A stretch of DNA of 64,000 nt from Actinacidiphila paucisporea (GTDB lineage: Bacteria > Actinomycetota > Actinomycetes > Streptomycetales > Streptomycetaceae): the NCBI RefSeq assembly GCF_900142575.1, contig NZ_FRBI01000009.1, forward strand, positions 1 through 64,000. The letters run 5' to 3'. Below are positions 28,027-35,552 of the stretch, piece by piece (the stretch's first letter is position 1; every line of letters begins with the position of its first letter). The notes beneath the pieces are model-generated. The model was not told the DNA's origin, did not search any database, and saw only the letters and a program-made list of their open reading frames with translations. A program made the translations under genes and the position numbers.

Positions 28027-29521
28027 CCGCGCACGTCAGCTCGTAGGCCGCCGCGGCCAGCACCAGCAGCAGCGCCAGGTGCGGCACCCAGTCGCCGAAC
28101 CGCACGTAGAGGCTGCGGCCGGACGCCAGCGGCACCTCGTAGACCGCCGAGGTGCTGCTGCCGGTGCCGATCGCGGGGCCGACCCGGTCGCCGTCGGCGT
28201 CGTAGACCGCGCTGATCCCTGTCAGCGTGGCGTGCACCATCGGCCGCCAGCTCTCGGCGGCCCGCAGCGCGGCGAGCGAGGCGTGCTGCGCGGGCGCCCA
28301 GCTGTGCTGGAAGGACGACGTGGAGGACTGGGCGACGAGCAACTGGGCGCCGTCGCCGGCCAGATGGCGGCTCATGTCGGGGAAGGCCGTCTCGAAGCAC
28401 ACCAGCGGCCCGAACCGCAGCCCCCCGGCGTCCATCACCACCTGCCGGGTGCCCGGCTGCCGGTCCTCGCCCGCGGCCTTGCCCACCGACGTGGCCCAGC
28501 CCAGCACCGACCGCAGCGGGATGTACTCGCCGAACGGCACCAGCCGCATCTTGTCGTACGAGGGTCCGGCGACCCCGTCCGGGCCGACGAGCACCGTCGT
28601 CTTGGAGATGCCGCTGCCGTCGGCCCGCGCGGCGTCCACATTGACCAGCAGGTACGCCCCGACCTGCCGGGACAGCGCGGCCAGCCGACGCGCCACGTCG
28701 GGCCGCGCGGTCAGGTCGACGCCGATGCTGCTCTCGCCCCACACCACCAGGTCCGGGTGGTCGCCGGCCAGCCGCGCGGTCAGCAGCGCCTCCCGGTCCA
28801 GCCGCGCGTCACCGCCTGCGACGACCCCCGGCTGGACCACCGCGATCCTGGTGCTGCCCGCGGTCTGCGGGCGCGGTGTCCACAGCCAGACAGCGCCGGT
28901 CAGCACCGCGGTGGCCAGCAGCGCCCCCGCGGCCCGCCCGCGCACCCCGGGGACGGCGACCAGCACGACCACGGCGGTGTTCACCAGCACGACCAGCAGG
29001 CTGGCCAGCCACACCCCGCCGATCGACACCAGCCGCAGCGCCGGGGCCACTTGCCACTGGCTGGCCCCCATCAGCCCCCACGGTCCGCCGAGATACTGCC
29101 AGGAGCGCACCAGCTCCACCATCAGCCACCCGCACGGCAGCAGCGCCAGGGCGGCCCCGACCCGCGGCGCCCCCTCCGCGCCTGCCCCGAGCAGCCGGCG
29201 CACCAGCCAGCCCCACGGCGCCCACAGGGCGCCGAGCAGCAGCGCGAGCACCACGATGAAGACGTTCAGGCTCGGGATCAGCCAGTGGTGCACGGCCAGC
29301 ATGAAGCCGGCGCCGCCGAGCCACCCGTCGAGCAGCGCCCGGCGCGGACTGCCGGCCGAGCGCGCCAGCAACATCCACGGCACCAGGGCCACGTAGGCCA
29401 GCCACCACAGCGACGGCGCGGGGAAGGCCAGCGCGGGCAGTGCCCCGGCGAGTGCCGCGGCGGCGCCGCGGATCCAGGGCGACGCGAGCCGCGACCGCTG
29501 TCCCCGTACCGTCACCGTCAT
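27998..29521 (-). CDS. lnt: Apolipoprotein N-acyltransferase
   Basis: A 507-aa integral membrane enzyme that N-acylates the lipid-modified cysteine of lipoproteins. Six or more helices occupy residues 15-215 (PALAFPAPSLWWLAYVALVPW and others); the extracytoplasmic nitrilase-like domain follows, with catalytic Glu in VVWGESSIG, Lys in YDKMRLVPFGEY and Cys in LVCFETAFPD. It starts at ATG 29521 after GAGGGAG. Several lipoproteins in this window (21527, 26501, 36129) are potential substrates. Transcribed after the phosphatase gene (195-bp gap), perhaps separately. Confidence 0.92.
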   Translation of the reverse strand: MTVTVRGQRSRLASPWIRGAAAALAGALPALAFPAPSLWWLAYVALVPWMLLARSAGSPRRALLDGWLGGAGFMLAVHHWLIPSLNVFIVVLALLLGALWAPWGWLVRRLLGAGAEGAPRVGAALALLPCGWLMVELVRSWQYLGGPWGLMGASQWQVAPALRLVSIGGVWLASLLVVLVNTAVVVLVAVPGVRGRAAGALLATAVLTGAVWLWTPRPQTAGSTRIAVVQPGVVAGGDARLDREALLTARLAGDHPDLVVWGESSIGVDLTARPDVARRLAALSRQVGAYLLVNVDAARADGSGISKTTVLVGPDGVAGPSYDKMRLVPFGEYIPLRSVLGWATSVGKAAGEDRQPGTRQVVMDAGGLRFGPLVCFETAFPDMSRHLAGDGAQLLVAQSSTSSFQHSWAPAQHASLAALRAAESWRPMVHATLTGISAVYDADGDRVGPAIGTGSSTSAVYEVPLASGRSLYVRFGDWVPHLALLLVLAAAAYELTCAVRRPVPVPR

Positions 29522-29716
29522 ACGCGCTCCCTCACCCGTCGGCGCACACCGGCCCGTACCGGCTACGGGGATGTGGAGCGACCAGTGTGCGGGGTCCTGC
29601 GGGCCCCGGGCGGTCGGCGACATGCGGGGCGCCCGGCGTGTCGGGCGCCGATCCGGCGGGGCTCACGGCCGGTCAGGCGGTGCCGCGCGCACCGGTGCGG
29701 CCGCCGGGCGTACGGC

Positions 29717-30313
29717 TCAGGGCTGCCGGTTCCAGGAGGTCAGCACGTGGCGGCCGTGTTCGGAGCCGAGCCTGCTGACCGTACCGGTTGCCAGTTGGAA
29801 CAGGGCGCCGTCGGCGGGCGGCAGGCCCAGCCGGCGGGCCGTCAGGACCCGCAGGAAATGGGCGTGCGCGACCAGCACCACGTCGCCGCCGTCGCCGTTG
29901 GCGAAGGCCGCCTCGGCCCGCGCGAGGACCCGGTCGGCGCGCTCGCCGATCTGCTGCGGGGACTCACCGGGATGGCCCTCGGGCCCCGGGATCACACCGT
30001 CGGTCCACAGATCCCAGCCGGGCCGCTCGCGCAGGATGTCCCGGGTGGTCACGCCCTCGTAGCCGCCGTAGTCCCATTCGCGCAGTCCCGGGTCGACCTT
30101 GGTGTGGTCGAGTCCGGCCAGCTTCGCGGTGTCGCGGGCGCGCTGCATCGGGCTGGTCAGGACGCAGGAGATGTGCCGGGAGGCGAGCAGCGGCGCCAGC
30201 GAGCGGGCCTGCTCCTCGCCGTGCGCGGTCAGCGGGAGGTCGGTGTAGCTGGTGTGCCGCCCTGTCATGCTCCACTCGGTCTCACCGTGCCGGATCAGCA
30301 CCAGTTCACCCAT
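29717..30313 (-). CDS. Histidine phosphatase family protein
   Basis: A 198-aa phosphoglycerate-mutase-like phosphatase: the RHGET motif at residues 8-12 carries the phospho-histidine, and the second His lies in VAHAHFLRVL. LREWDYGGYEG contains the acid residue region. Function may be hydrolysis of a small phosphate ester such as a sugar phosphate or a B12/riboside phosphate; sequence does not tell. AGGAGGTGCGCG precedes ATG 30313. Confidence 0.88.
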   Translation of the reverse strand: MGELVLIRHGETEWSMTGRHTSYTDLPLTAHGEEQARSLAPLLASRHISCVLTSPMQRARDTAKLAGLDHTKVDPGLREWDYGGYEGVTTRDILRERPGWDLWTDGVIPGPEGHPGESPQQIGERADRVLARAEAAFANGDGGDVVLVAHAHFLRVLTARRLGLPPADGALFQLATGTVSRLGSEHGRHVLTSWNRQP

Positions 30314-30627
30314 CGCGCACCTCCTGCGACGCCGCTCGGCGCCCCGAAGTGATCATACGTCGCAGGCGTAACCGACGGCCGGGCCGCACCGTCCCGCCGG
30401 GCGCCCGACCGGTGCCGGTCACCGGCATGTCATCCGCGACGCACCTGGCATGACACGCGGGCGCCGGGAAAGACTTCCGGTCATCCGGCGTCGTTACGAT
30501 GACCGCGCGCCCCCCGGTTGCGGCATCAGTGTGACACCGGTGTGATCGAAGGGGCGTGCCGCGGACCGTGGTGTCCCAGGCCCCGCCGGGTCCGCCCCGC
30601 CGTCCGCCGACAGCAACAGGAGCTGCC
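30314..30627. promoter_or_regulatory. 314-bp divergent gap with palindromic elements
   Basis: No gene is seen between the phosphatase and flavoprotein starts. TACGAT (30495-30500) could be a -10 box for the plus-strand gene, although its -35 is weak. ACACCGGTGT (30534-30543) is a perfect 10-bp palindrome in TGACACCGGTGTGA, a possible operator. Confidence 0.35.
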
Positions 30628-32064
30628 ATGAACGACGCCTCCCGCACCTACGACGTGATCGTCATCGGTGCAGGCCCTGTCGGTGAGAACCTGGCGGACC
30701 GGGCCCGGGCCGCCGGGCTGAGCACGGTGGTCGTGGAGAGCGAACTCGTCGGCGGCGAGTGCTCGTACTGGGCGTGCATGCCGAGCAAGGCCCTGCTGCG
30801 CCCGGCCCTGGCCCGGGCGGACGCCCGCCGGCTGCCCGGCCTGAGCCGTGCCGTGAGGGGGCCGCTCGACACCTCCGCGGTGCTGGCCAGGCGCGACGAG
30901 TTCACGTCCCACTGGAAGGACGACGGGCAGGTGGGCTGGCTGCGGTCGGTCGACGTGGATCTCGTCCGCGGCCACGGCAGGCTGACCGGCGAGCGCCAGG
31001 TGGCCGTCACCACCCCGGAGGGCGACACCGTACGGCTGGCTGCCCGGCACGCGGTGGCGGTGTGCACCGGCACGACCGCGGCGCTGCCGCCCATGCCGGG
31101 CATCGCCGACGTCAACCCGTGGACCAGCAGGGACGCCACCAGCGCCAAGAAGGCCCCGCGGCGGCTCGCGGTGGTCGGCGGCGGCGTCGTCGCGGTCGAG
31201 ATGGCCACCGCCTGGCAGGCGCTCGGCTCCCAGGTCACGCTGCTGGTGCGGGGCGGCTCGCTGCTGGACAAGATCGAGCCCTTCGCCGGCGAGATGGTCG
31301 CCGACGCGCTGCGGGAGGCCGGGGTCGACCTGCGGTTCGGGGCGAACGTGGCGTCGGTGGAGCGGGACGGCGCCCACGGCGAGGTCAGGATCGGCCTGGA
31401 GGGTGGCGCCCAGGTCAGTTGCGACGAGGTGCTCTTCGCCGTGGGACGCGCCCCGCACACCGGCGACATCGGCCTGGAGACCGTCGGCCTCAAGCCGGGC
31501 GGCTGGCTGCAGGTCGACGACACCTGCCGGGTCACCGGCGTCGAGGGCGGCTGGCTGTACGCGGCCGGCGACGTCAACCACCGGGCGCTGCTCACCCACC
31601 AGGGCAAATACCAGGGGCGTATCGCCGGCGCGGTGATCGGCGCCCGCGCCAAGGGCGAGCCGGTGGACGACGCTCCCTGGGGCGCCCATGTCGCGACCGC
31701 CGACCACGCTGCGGTGCCGCAGGTGGTCTTCACCGACCCCGAGGTCGCCGCGGTCGGCCTGTCGGCCGCCGAGGCGGAGCAGGCGGGCCGGCGCACCAAG
31801 GTCGTGGACTACGACCTCGCCCAGGTTGCCGGCGCGAGCCTGTACGGCGACGACTACCGCGGCCGGGCCAGGATGGTCGTGGACCTGGACCGCGACATCC
31901 TGCTGGGTGTCACCTTCGTCGGCCCGGGCGTCGGCGAGCTGCTGCACTCGGCGACGGTGGCGGTCGCGGGCGAGGTGCCGGTGGACCGGCTGTGGCACGC
32001 CGTCCCGGCCTACCCGACGGTCAGCGAGGTCTGGCTGCGGCTGCTGGAGGCCTACCGCGGCTGA
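30628..32064 (+). CDS. Pyridine nucleotide-disulfide oxidoreductase-like flavoprotein with altered active site
   Basis: A 478-aa member of the dihydrolipoamide dehydrogenase/mercuric reductase group: FAD motif VIVIGAGPVGENLA, redox CxxxxC as GGECSYWACMPSKA (Cys48/Cys53), NAD site VVGGGVVAVEMATAW, and FAD site LYAAGDVN. In the C-terminal dimer interface the usual HPTxSE dyad reads AYPTVSE, so the acid-base His is replaced by Tyr. That suggests a disulfide-bearing enzyme with changed chemistry or a different electron acceptor. ACAGGAG precedes ATG 30628. It is convergent with the SDR gene; no operon partner is evident. Confidence 0.85.
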   Translation: MNDASRTYDVIVIGAGPVGENLADRARAAGLSTVVVESELVGGECSYWACMPSKALLRPALARADARRLPGLSRAVRGPLDTSAVLARRDEFTSHWKDDGQVGWLRSVDVDLVRGHGRLTGERQVAVTTPEGDTVRLAARHAVAVCTGTTAALPPMPGIADVNPWTSRDATSAKKAPRRLAVVGGGVVAVEMATAWQALGSQVTLLVRGGSLLDKIEPFAGEMVADALREAGVDLRFGANVASVERDGAHGEVRIGLEGGAQVSCDEVLFAVGRAPHTGDIGLETVGLKPGGWLQVDDTCRVTGVEGGWLYAAGDVNHRALLTHQGKYQGRIAGAVIGARAKGEPVDDAPWGAHVATADHAAVPQVVFTDPEVAAVGLSAAEAEQAGRRTKVVDYDLAQVAGASLYGDDYRGRARMVVDLDRDILLGVTFVGPGVGELLHSATVAVAGEVPVDRLWHAVPAYPTVSEVWLRLLEAYRG

Positions 32065-32078
32065 CCGGGCGCCCCGGG

Positions 32079-32804
32079 TCAGCCCGTGGCACTCACCGCG
32101 CCCGTGGCGAGCTGCGGGTAGAGGGCGGTGAGGTCGGCCGCCAGCCCCGCCTTGACCTGCTTGCTGAGGTCGTCGGCGAGCACCTCGTGCAGCCCGTCCC
32201 GTACGCCGTCGAGCGCGGTGCGCGCGACCGCCGCGGGGTCGAGCTTCGGGGCGGTGACCGCGGCCGTCATGTCGGTGTCCATGTAGCCGACGTGCAGCGA
32301 GGTGACCTGGGTGCCCTGCTCGGCGAGCGCCACCCGCAGCGCGTTGGTCATCGACCACTCGGCCGACTTCGCGGCGGCGTAGGCGGCGGAGCCGGGCATC
32401 GTGACCCAGGACAGCACCGAGAGGACGTTGAGGACCGCGCCGCCCCCGTTGCGCGCCAGGACGGGAGCGAAGGCCCGGCTGACGTCCAGGGTGCCCAGCA
32501 CGTGCGTCTCGAACTCCGTGCGGTAGGCGCCCAGCTCGCCGTCCAGGATGGCCGCGCCGGTCGAGGTGCCCGCGTTGTTGACCAGCAGGGTGACGTCCTG
32601 CGCCTGCTCGGCCGCGGTGCGCACCGAGGCGGGATCGGTGACGTCCAGGGCGATCGGCACGGCTCCGGGGACCCGCACCGAGCCGGGGTTGCGTGCGGCG
32701 GCGTAGACCTTGGCCGCTCCGGCGTCGAGCAGTGCCTTCACGAACTGCTCGCCGAGCCCGCGGTTGCCACCGGTGACGAGTGCGACTGCTCCGTCGATCT
32801 GCAT
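32079..32804 (-). CDS. SDR family oxidoreductase regulated by a divergent TetR protein
   Basis: A 241-aa classical SDR: ALVTGGNRGLG, LLVNNAGTS, catalytic Ser in VLSVLSW and YAAAKSAEW, then HVGYMDTDM. AAGGA precedes ATG 32804. It is divergent from a TetR regulator (start 32909); the 104-bp gap contains two near-identical AAACCGATC(G/T)GTTT palindromes. The enzyme probably detoxifies or reduces the small molecule that inactivates the TetR protein. Substrate unknown. Confidence 0.86.
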   Translation of the reverse strand: MQIDGAVALVTGGNRGLGEQFVKALLDAGAAKVYAAARNPGSVRVPGAVPIALDVTDPASVRTAAEQAQDVTLLVNNAGTSTGAAILDGELGAYRTEFETHVLGTLDVSRAFAPVLARNGGGAVLNVLSVLSWVTMPGSAAYAAAKSAEWSMTNALRVALAEQGTQVTSLHVGYMDTDMTAAVTAPKLDPAAVARTALDGVRDGLHEVLADDLSKQVKAGLAADLTALYPQLATGAVSATG

Positions 32805-32839
32805 GGGAGGTCCTTCGGTAGGAATGTCCGACCAGTGGA

Positions 32840-32877
32840 AACCGATCGGTTTTCACCACGGTAAACCGATCTGTTTC
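32840..32877. promoter_or_regulatory. Two TetR operators, AAACCGATC(G/T)GTTT
   Basis: Site 1 is AAACCGATCGGTTT (32840-32853), a perfect 14-bp palindrome. Site 2 is AAACCGATCTGTTT (32864-32877), with one mismatch; centres are 24 bp apart. Site 2 touches the expected -35 region of the TetR promoter, whose -10 is TAGTCT (32897-32902). The pair should allow the TetR protein to repress itself and the SDR gene. Confidence 0.7.
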
Positions 32878-32908
32878 CGATGTCGAGCCGGGGCGGTAGT
32901 CTCGACTC

Positions 32909-33535
32909 ATGGACACCGAGCAGCAGCAGCCGAGCACCGGGAGGCCGGCGCGCGCGGCGACGCCCTCGCCGGCCGTGAAGGCCTCCTCGCGGGACCGCCT
33001 GCTGGACGCCGCGTCCGCGCTCTTCTACCGGCAGGGCGTCGGTACCGGCATCGACGCCCTGTGCAAGGCCGCGGGTGTCTCGAAGCGCTCGATGTACCAG
33101 CTCTTCGACGGCAAGGACGACATGCTGGCCGCCGCGCTCGAACGGTCCGCGGCCGGCTACCAGGCGCTCGTGCTGCCGCCGCCGGACGGCCCCGGCACCC
33201 CCCGCGACCGGCTGCTGCACGTCTTCGAGCGGCTGGAGCAGGCGGCGCTGTCGCCCGACTACCTCGGCTGCCCGTTCCTGGCCACCCAGGTGGAGCTGAA
33301 GGATCCGGCCCACCCCGCCAGCGTGGTGGCCGCCCGCGGCAAGCAGGTGCTCACCGACTTCTTCCGGGCGGAGGCCGCCCGTGGCGGCGCCGCCGACCCG
33401 GACCTGCTGGCCCGTCAGCTGACGCTGGTCTTCGACGGGGCGAGCGCCAGGGCCGGGATCGGCGCGGACAGCCTGGACGGCCTCGCGGTCACGACGGCCG
33501 CCGCCCTGGTCGACGCGGCGGGCGTCGAAGGGTGA
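32909..33535 (+). CDS. TetR/AcrR-family transcriptional repressor
   Basis: A 208-aa TetR regulator: HTH at residues 27-75 (RDRLLDAASALFYRQGVGTGIDAL, AAGVSKRSMYQLF) and an all-helical ligand domain with a conserved YLGCPFLATQVELKDPAHP segment. There is no Shine-Dalgarno; TAGTCT lies 6 bp before the ATG, pointing to a leaderless mRNA. It should bind the two palindromes at 32840-32877 and control itself and the divergent SDR. Confidence 0.9.
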   Translation: MDTEQQQPSTGRPARAATPSPAVKASSRDRLLDAASALFYRQGVGTGIDALCKAAGVSKRSMYQLFDGKDDMLAAALERSAAGYQALVLPPPDGPGTPRDRLLHVFERLEQAALSPDYLGCPFLATQVELKDPAHPASVVAARGKQVLTDFFRAEAARGGAADPDLLARQLTLVFDGASARAGIGADSLDGLAVTTAAALVDAAGVEG

Positions 33536-33632
33536 CTGTCCGGGGCCGGGGGAGTGGTGGGAACGCCCCTTCTCGGGACCCGGCGGAAGCCGTCCATCCA
33601 ATGGTCATGATGTCCAGCATGCGGGCAGGTGT

Positions 33633-33662
33633 TTGACCGGGCTCCTCCGCGCCGGTTACGTT
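33633..33662 (+). promoter_or_regulatory. Leaderless promoter of the ROK leader peptide
   Basis: TTGACC (33633-33638), an 18-bp spacer and TACGTT (33657-33662). The leader ATG begins 8 bp after the -10, so transcription should start at or next to the start codon. The same layout is found before the second leader ORF at 35269. Confidence 0.65.
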
Positions 33663-33669
33663 GCGCGGC

Positions 33670-33750
33670 ATGCAGCGCACCACACACCTGACGACGCGGG
33701 GTCATGTCGACCTCAAGCGTGTGTGCTCCGCCGCGTGTCACCAGGTCTGA
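33670..33750 (+). CDS. Leader peptide of the cysteine/sulfur type before a ROK gene
   Basis: A 26-codon ORF starting MQRTTHLTTRGHVDLKRVCS and ending AACHQV, then TGA. The string HVDLKRVCSAAC matches the short Streptomyces 'putative leader peptides' (HVDLxRVxSxxC) found before sulfur-assimilation genes. It lies directly behind a TTGACC-N18-TACGTT promoter with almost no 5' UTR. Cysteine codons TGC (33724-33726) and TGT fall near its end, where ribosome stalling could change folding of the downstream RNA. Next comes the ROK gene at 33859. Family identity comes from memory of the motif; the attenuation role is inferred. Confidence 0.75.
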   Translation: MQRTTHLTTRGHVDLKRVCSAACHQV

Positions 33751-33858
33751 CAGCACAGCTCCGCGAGGAGCGCCAACGGGATCGCCCGCCCCGCCGGTTC
33801 GCCACCGGTGCGGCCCTACGGGTACGCCCGCCGCCGTCGACCACCCTGGAAGGCCATC

Positions 33859-35130
33859 GTGGTAGTCCTGCCACCGCCCGACCGCCGTGACACCGCCCCG
33901 CCGCTCCCGGCTCCCCTTCGCCGCGCCGACCTTCCGCAGCCCGCTGCCCCGCCCCGCCGTCCGCCCGCGGCCGGCGCCGTGCTCGGTGCGATCCTCGACC
34001 ACGGGCCGGTGGCCCGCAGCACCGTCGCCCGGCTGACCGGCCTGTCGCCCGCCGCGGTCAGCGGGCACTGTGCGCAGTTCCTGGCCCGCGGGCTGGTCCG
34101 GGAGAGCCCGGAGACCGCGGGGCCCCGCGGACTCGGCCGCCCGCACATCCCGCTGGAGATCGACACCAGCCGCTATCTGGTGGCCGGCGCGCACATCGCC
34201 GTCGCCCACTCCACCCTGGCGCTGATGGACCTGCGCGGCCGTATCGTCGTGGGCGACCGCACACCGCACCGCGGCACCGACCCGCAGCAGGTGCTCGGCG
34301 GACTCGCCGCCCGGCTGCCGCGGATGGTCGCCGCGCACGCCGACGGCCGTACGGTCCTGGCGCTGGGTCTCGCCACCGGCCAGTGGGTCGACCCCGAAGC
34401 CGGTGTGATCGTGGACCACCCCCGGTTGGGCTGGCGCGACGTGGCGGCCCGTGAGTTCCTGACAGCTGCCACCGGACTGCCCGTGTACGTCGACAGCCAC
34501 TCCCGGGCGCTGGCCCGCGCCGAGCAGCTGCTGGGCGCGGTCGCCACCCGGGACAGCGCGGTGCTGCTCTTCGTCGGCGCGGTCGTGGACGCCGCCTTCG
34601 CCACCGCGGACGGCGTCCACCGCGGCCCGCGCTCGGCCGCCGGCAGCGTGGCGCATCTGCCGGTCGGACCCGGCACCGACTCCGCCGAACCCTGTACGTG
34701 CGGTACGGCCGGCTGTCTGCAGTCCGAGGTCTCCGAGCCCGCCCTCGTACGGCAGGCCGCCGCCCGCGGGCTGGAGGTCACCGACTTCCGCGCCCTGCTC
34801 GACCTGGCACTGGCCGGCGAGCCGCGCGCGGTGGACCTCTTCCGGCGGCGGGCGCTGCTGGTGGGCCGGGCGGTCGCGCTGCTGCTCGACATGTTCGACC
34901 CGGAGGTCGTGGTGGTCGTCGAGGCGGGCTCGGGGCGGCTGGCGGAGTGTCTGGCCGTACTGCGCGCCGAGGTCGCCGCCCGCTCGTGGGTCTGCGACGA
35001 CCCGGAGCGGGCAGTGGTGCCGAGCAGCTTCACCGGGTCGGTCCTGCCGGTCGCGGGCGCCGCGGTGGCACTCGGGGCGCTCTACGCCGACCCGCTCGGT
35101 CCGTGGCCGGTGCTGCCCGCCGTGTGCTGA
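33859..35130 (+). CDS. ROK-family transcriptional regulator with degenerate kinase site
   Basis: A 423-aa ROK protein: N-terminal winged HTH (AILDHGPVARSTVARLTGLSPAAVSGH), then a ROK sugar-kinase-like domain with the zinc motif CTCGTAGCLQSE. The catalytic Asp region reads VDSHSRALARAE, where the other ROK protein in this window reads VDNDVRALTVAE; the catalytic Asp is His here, so it should not phosphorylate sugar. I chose GTG 33859 because GGAAGG lies 5-10 bp upstream; an ATG at 33808 has no site. It sits between the leader peptide and the organosulfur operon and probably regulates that operon. Confidence 0.85.
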   Translation: MVVLPPPDRRDTAPPLPAPLRRADLPQPAAPPRRPPAAGAVLGAILDHGPVARSTVARLTGLSPAAVSGHCAQFLARGLVRESPETAGPRGLGRPHIPLEIDTSRYLVAGAHIAVAHSTLALMDLRGRIVVGDRTPHRGTDPQQVLGGLAARLPRMVAAHADGRTVLALGLATGQWVDPEAGVIVDHPRLGWRDVAAREFLTAATGLPVYVDSHSRALARAEQLLGAVATRDSAVLLFVGAVVDAAFATADGVHRGPRSAAGSVAHLPVGPGTDSAEPCTCGTAGCLQSEVSEPALVRQAAARGLEVTDFRALLDLALAGEPRAVDLFRRRALLVGRAVALLLDMFDPEVVVVVEAGSGRLAECLAVLRAEVAARSWVCDDPERAVVPSSFTGSVLPVAGAAVALGALYADPLGPWPVLPAVC

Positions 35131-35232
35131 GCCGGTGTGTGCTGAAGGGGTGTCACCTGAACCGGTGTCACCTTCGCCGGAACCGCCGTCGGGACCGCCG
35201 CGGTAACCGACTTAATTCAGGCAGTTGCATTG

Positions 35233-35262
35233 TTGACCCGGGCACGGCACGGACGCGAGAAT
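35233..35262 (+). promoter_or_regulatory. Leaderless promoter of the organosulfur-operon leader ORF
   Basis: TTGACC (35233-35238), an 18-bp spacer and GAGAAT (35257-35262); the leader ATG is 7 bp after the -10. The -10 is weak, but the -35 hexamer, spacer and start spacing are the same as in the promoter at 33633-33662. Confidence 0.5.
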
Positions 35263-35268
35263 GGAAAC

Positions 35269-35391
35269 ATGAACGGTCAGCAGCGGAATCCGGAGCGGGC
35301 GCAGAGCCCGACGCTTTCCTGTTGTCGCCACAGCGCCGCCGGTGCGTGTTGTCCGCGCCGTTCCCGCCAGGGCGCCCGCCGGGCCGCGTAA
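35269..35391 (+). CDS. Cys-rich leader ORF before the flavin reductase/ABC/monooxygenase operon
   Basis: A 40-codon ORF: MNGQQRNPERAQSPTL, then SCCRHSAAGACCPRRSRQGA and RRAA, stop TAA at 35389. It holds two adjacent Cys pairs, at residues 18-19 and 27-28, in an otherwise small peptide. The start is 6 bp after a -10-like box, implying a leaderless transcript; ATG 35261 just before it makes only a 3-codon ORF. Downstream, GCCGCAC/GTGCGGC (35471-35490) forms a stem before the first operon gene. I infer cysteine-dependent attenuation; the peptide itself is unlikely to be functional. Confidence 0.6.
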   Translation: MNGQQRNPERAQSPTLSCCRHSAAGACCPRRSRQGARRAA

Positions 35392-35470
35392 TCTTCGCGC
35401 CGCCCGCATAACGAAAATCCCACTGCATTTCCGTCGTATTCCACTGTGTGAACAGCCGCGCCCGCAGGGT

Positions 35471-35490
35471 GCCGCACAAGGCCGTGCGGC
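35471..35490 (+). promoter_or_regulatory. Candidate attenuator hairpin between leader ORF and flavin reductase
   Basis: A 7-bp GC stem (GCCGCAC / GTGCGGC) with a 6-nt loop, 80 bp after the Cys-rich ORF stop and 62 bp before the flavin reductase start. It could be one of alternative structures controlled by leader translation. Confidence 0.35.
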
Positions 35491-35552
35491 CCGTCGACGC
35501 GGTGCTTTCTGCTGCGCACATTCCGCCCCACCCAGGTAAATCGGGGGAGACG

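Noticed and set aside
35448..35552. GTG 35448 as start of the flavin reductase
   Set aside because: There is no ribosome site and the extra 35 residues do not look like the family; TTG 35553 is better, though not certain.
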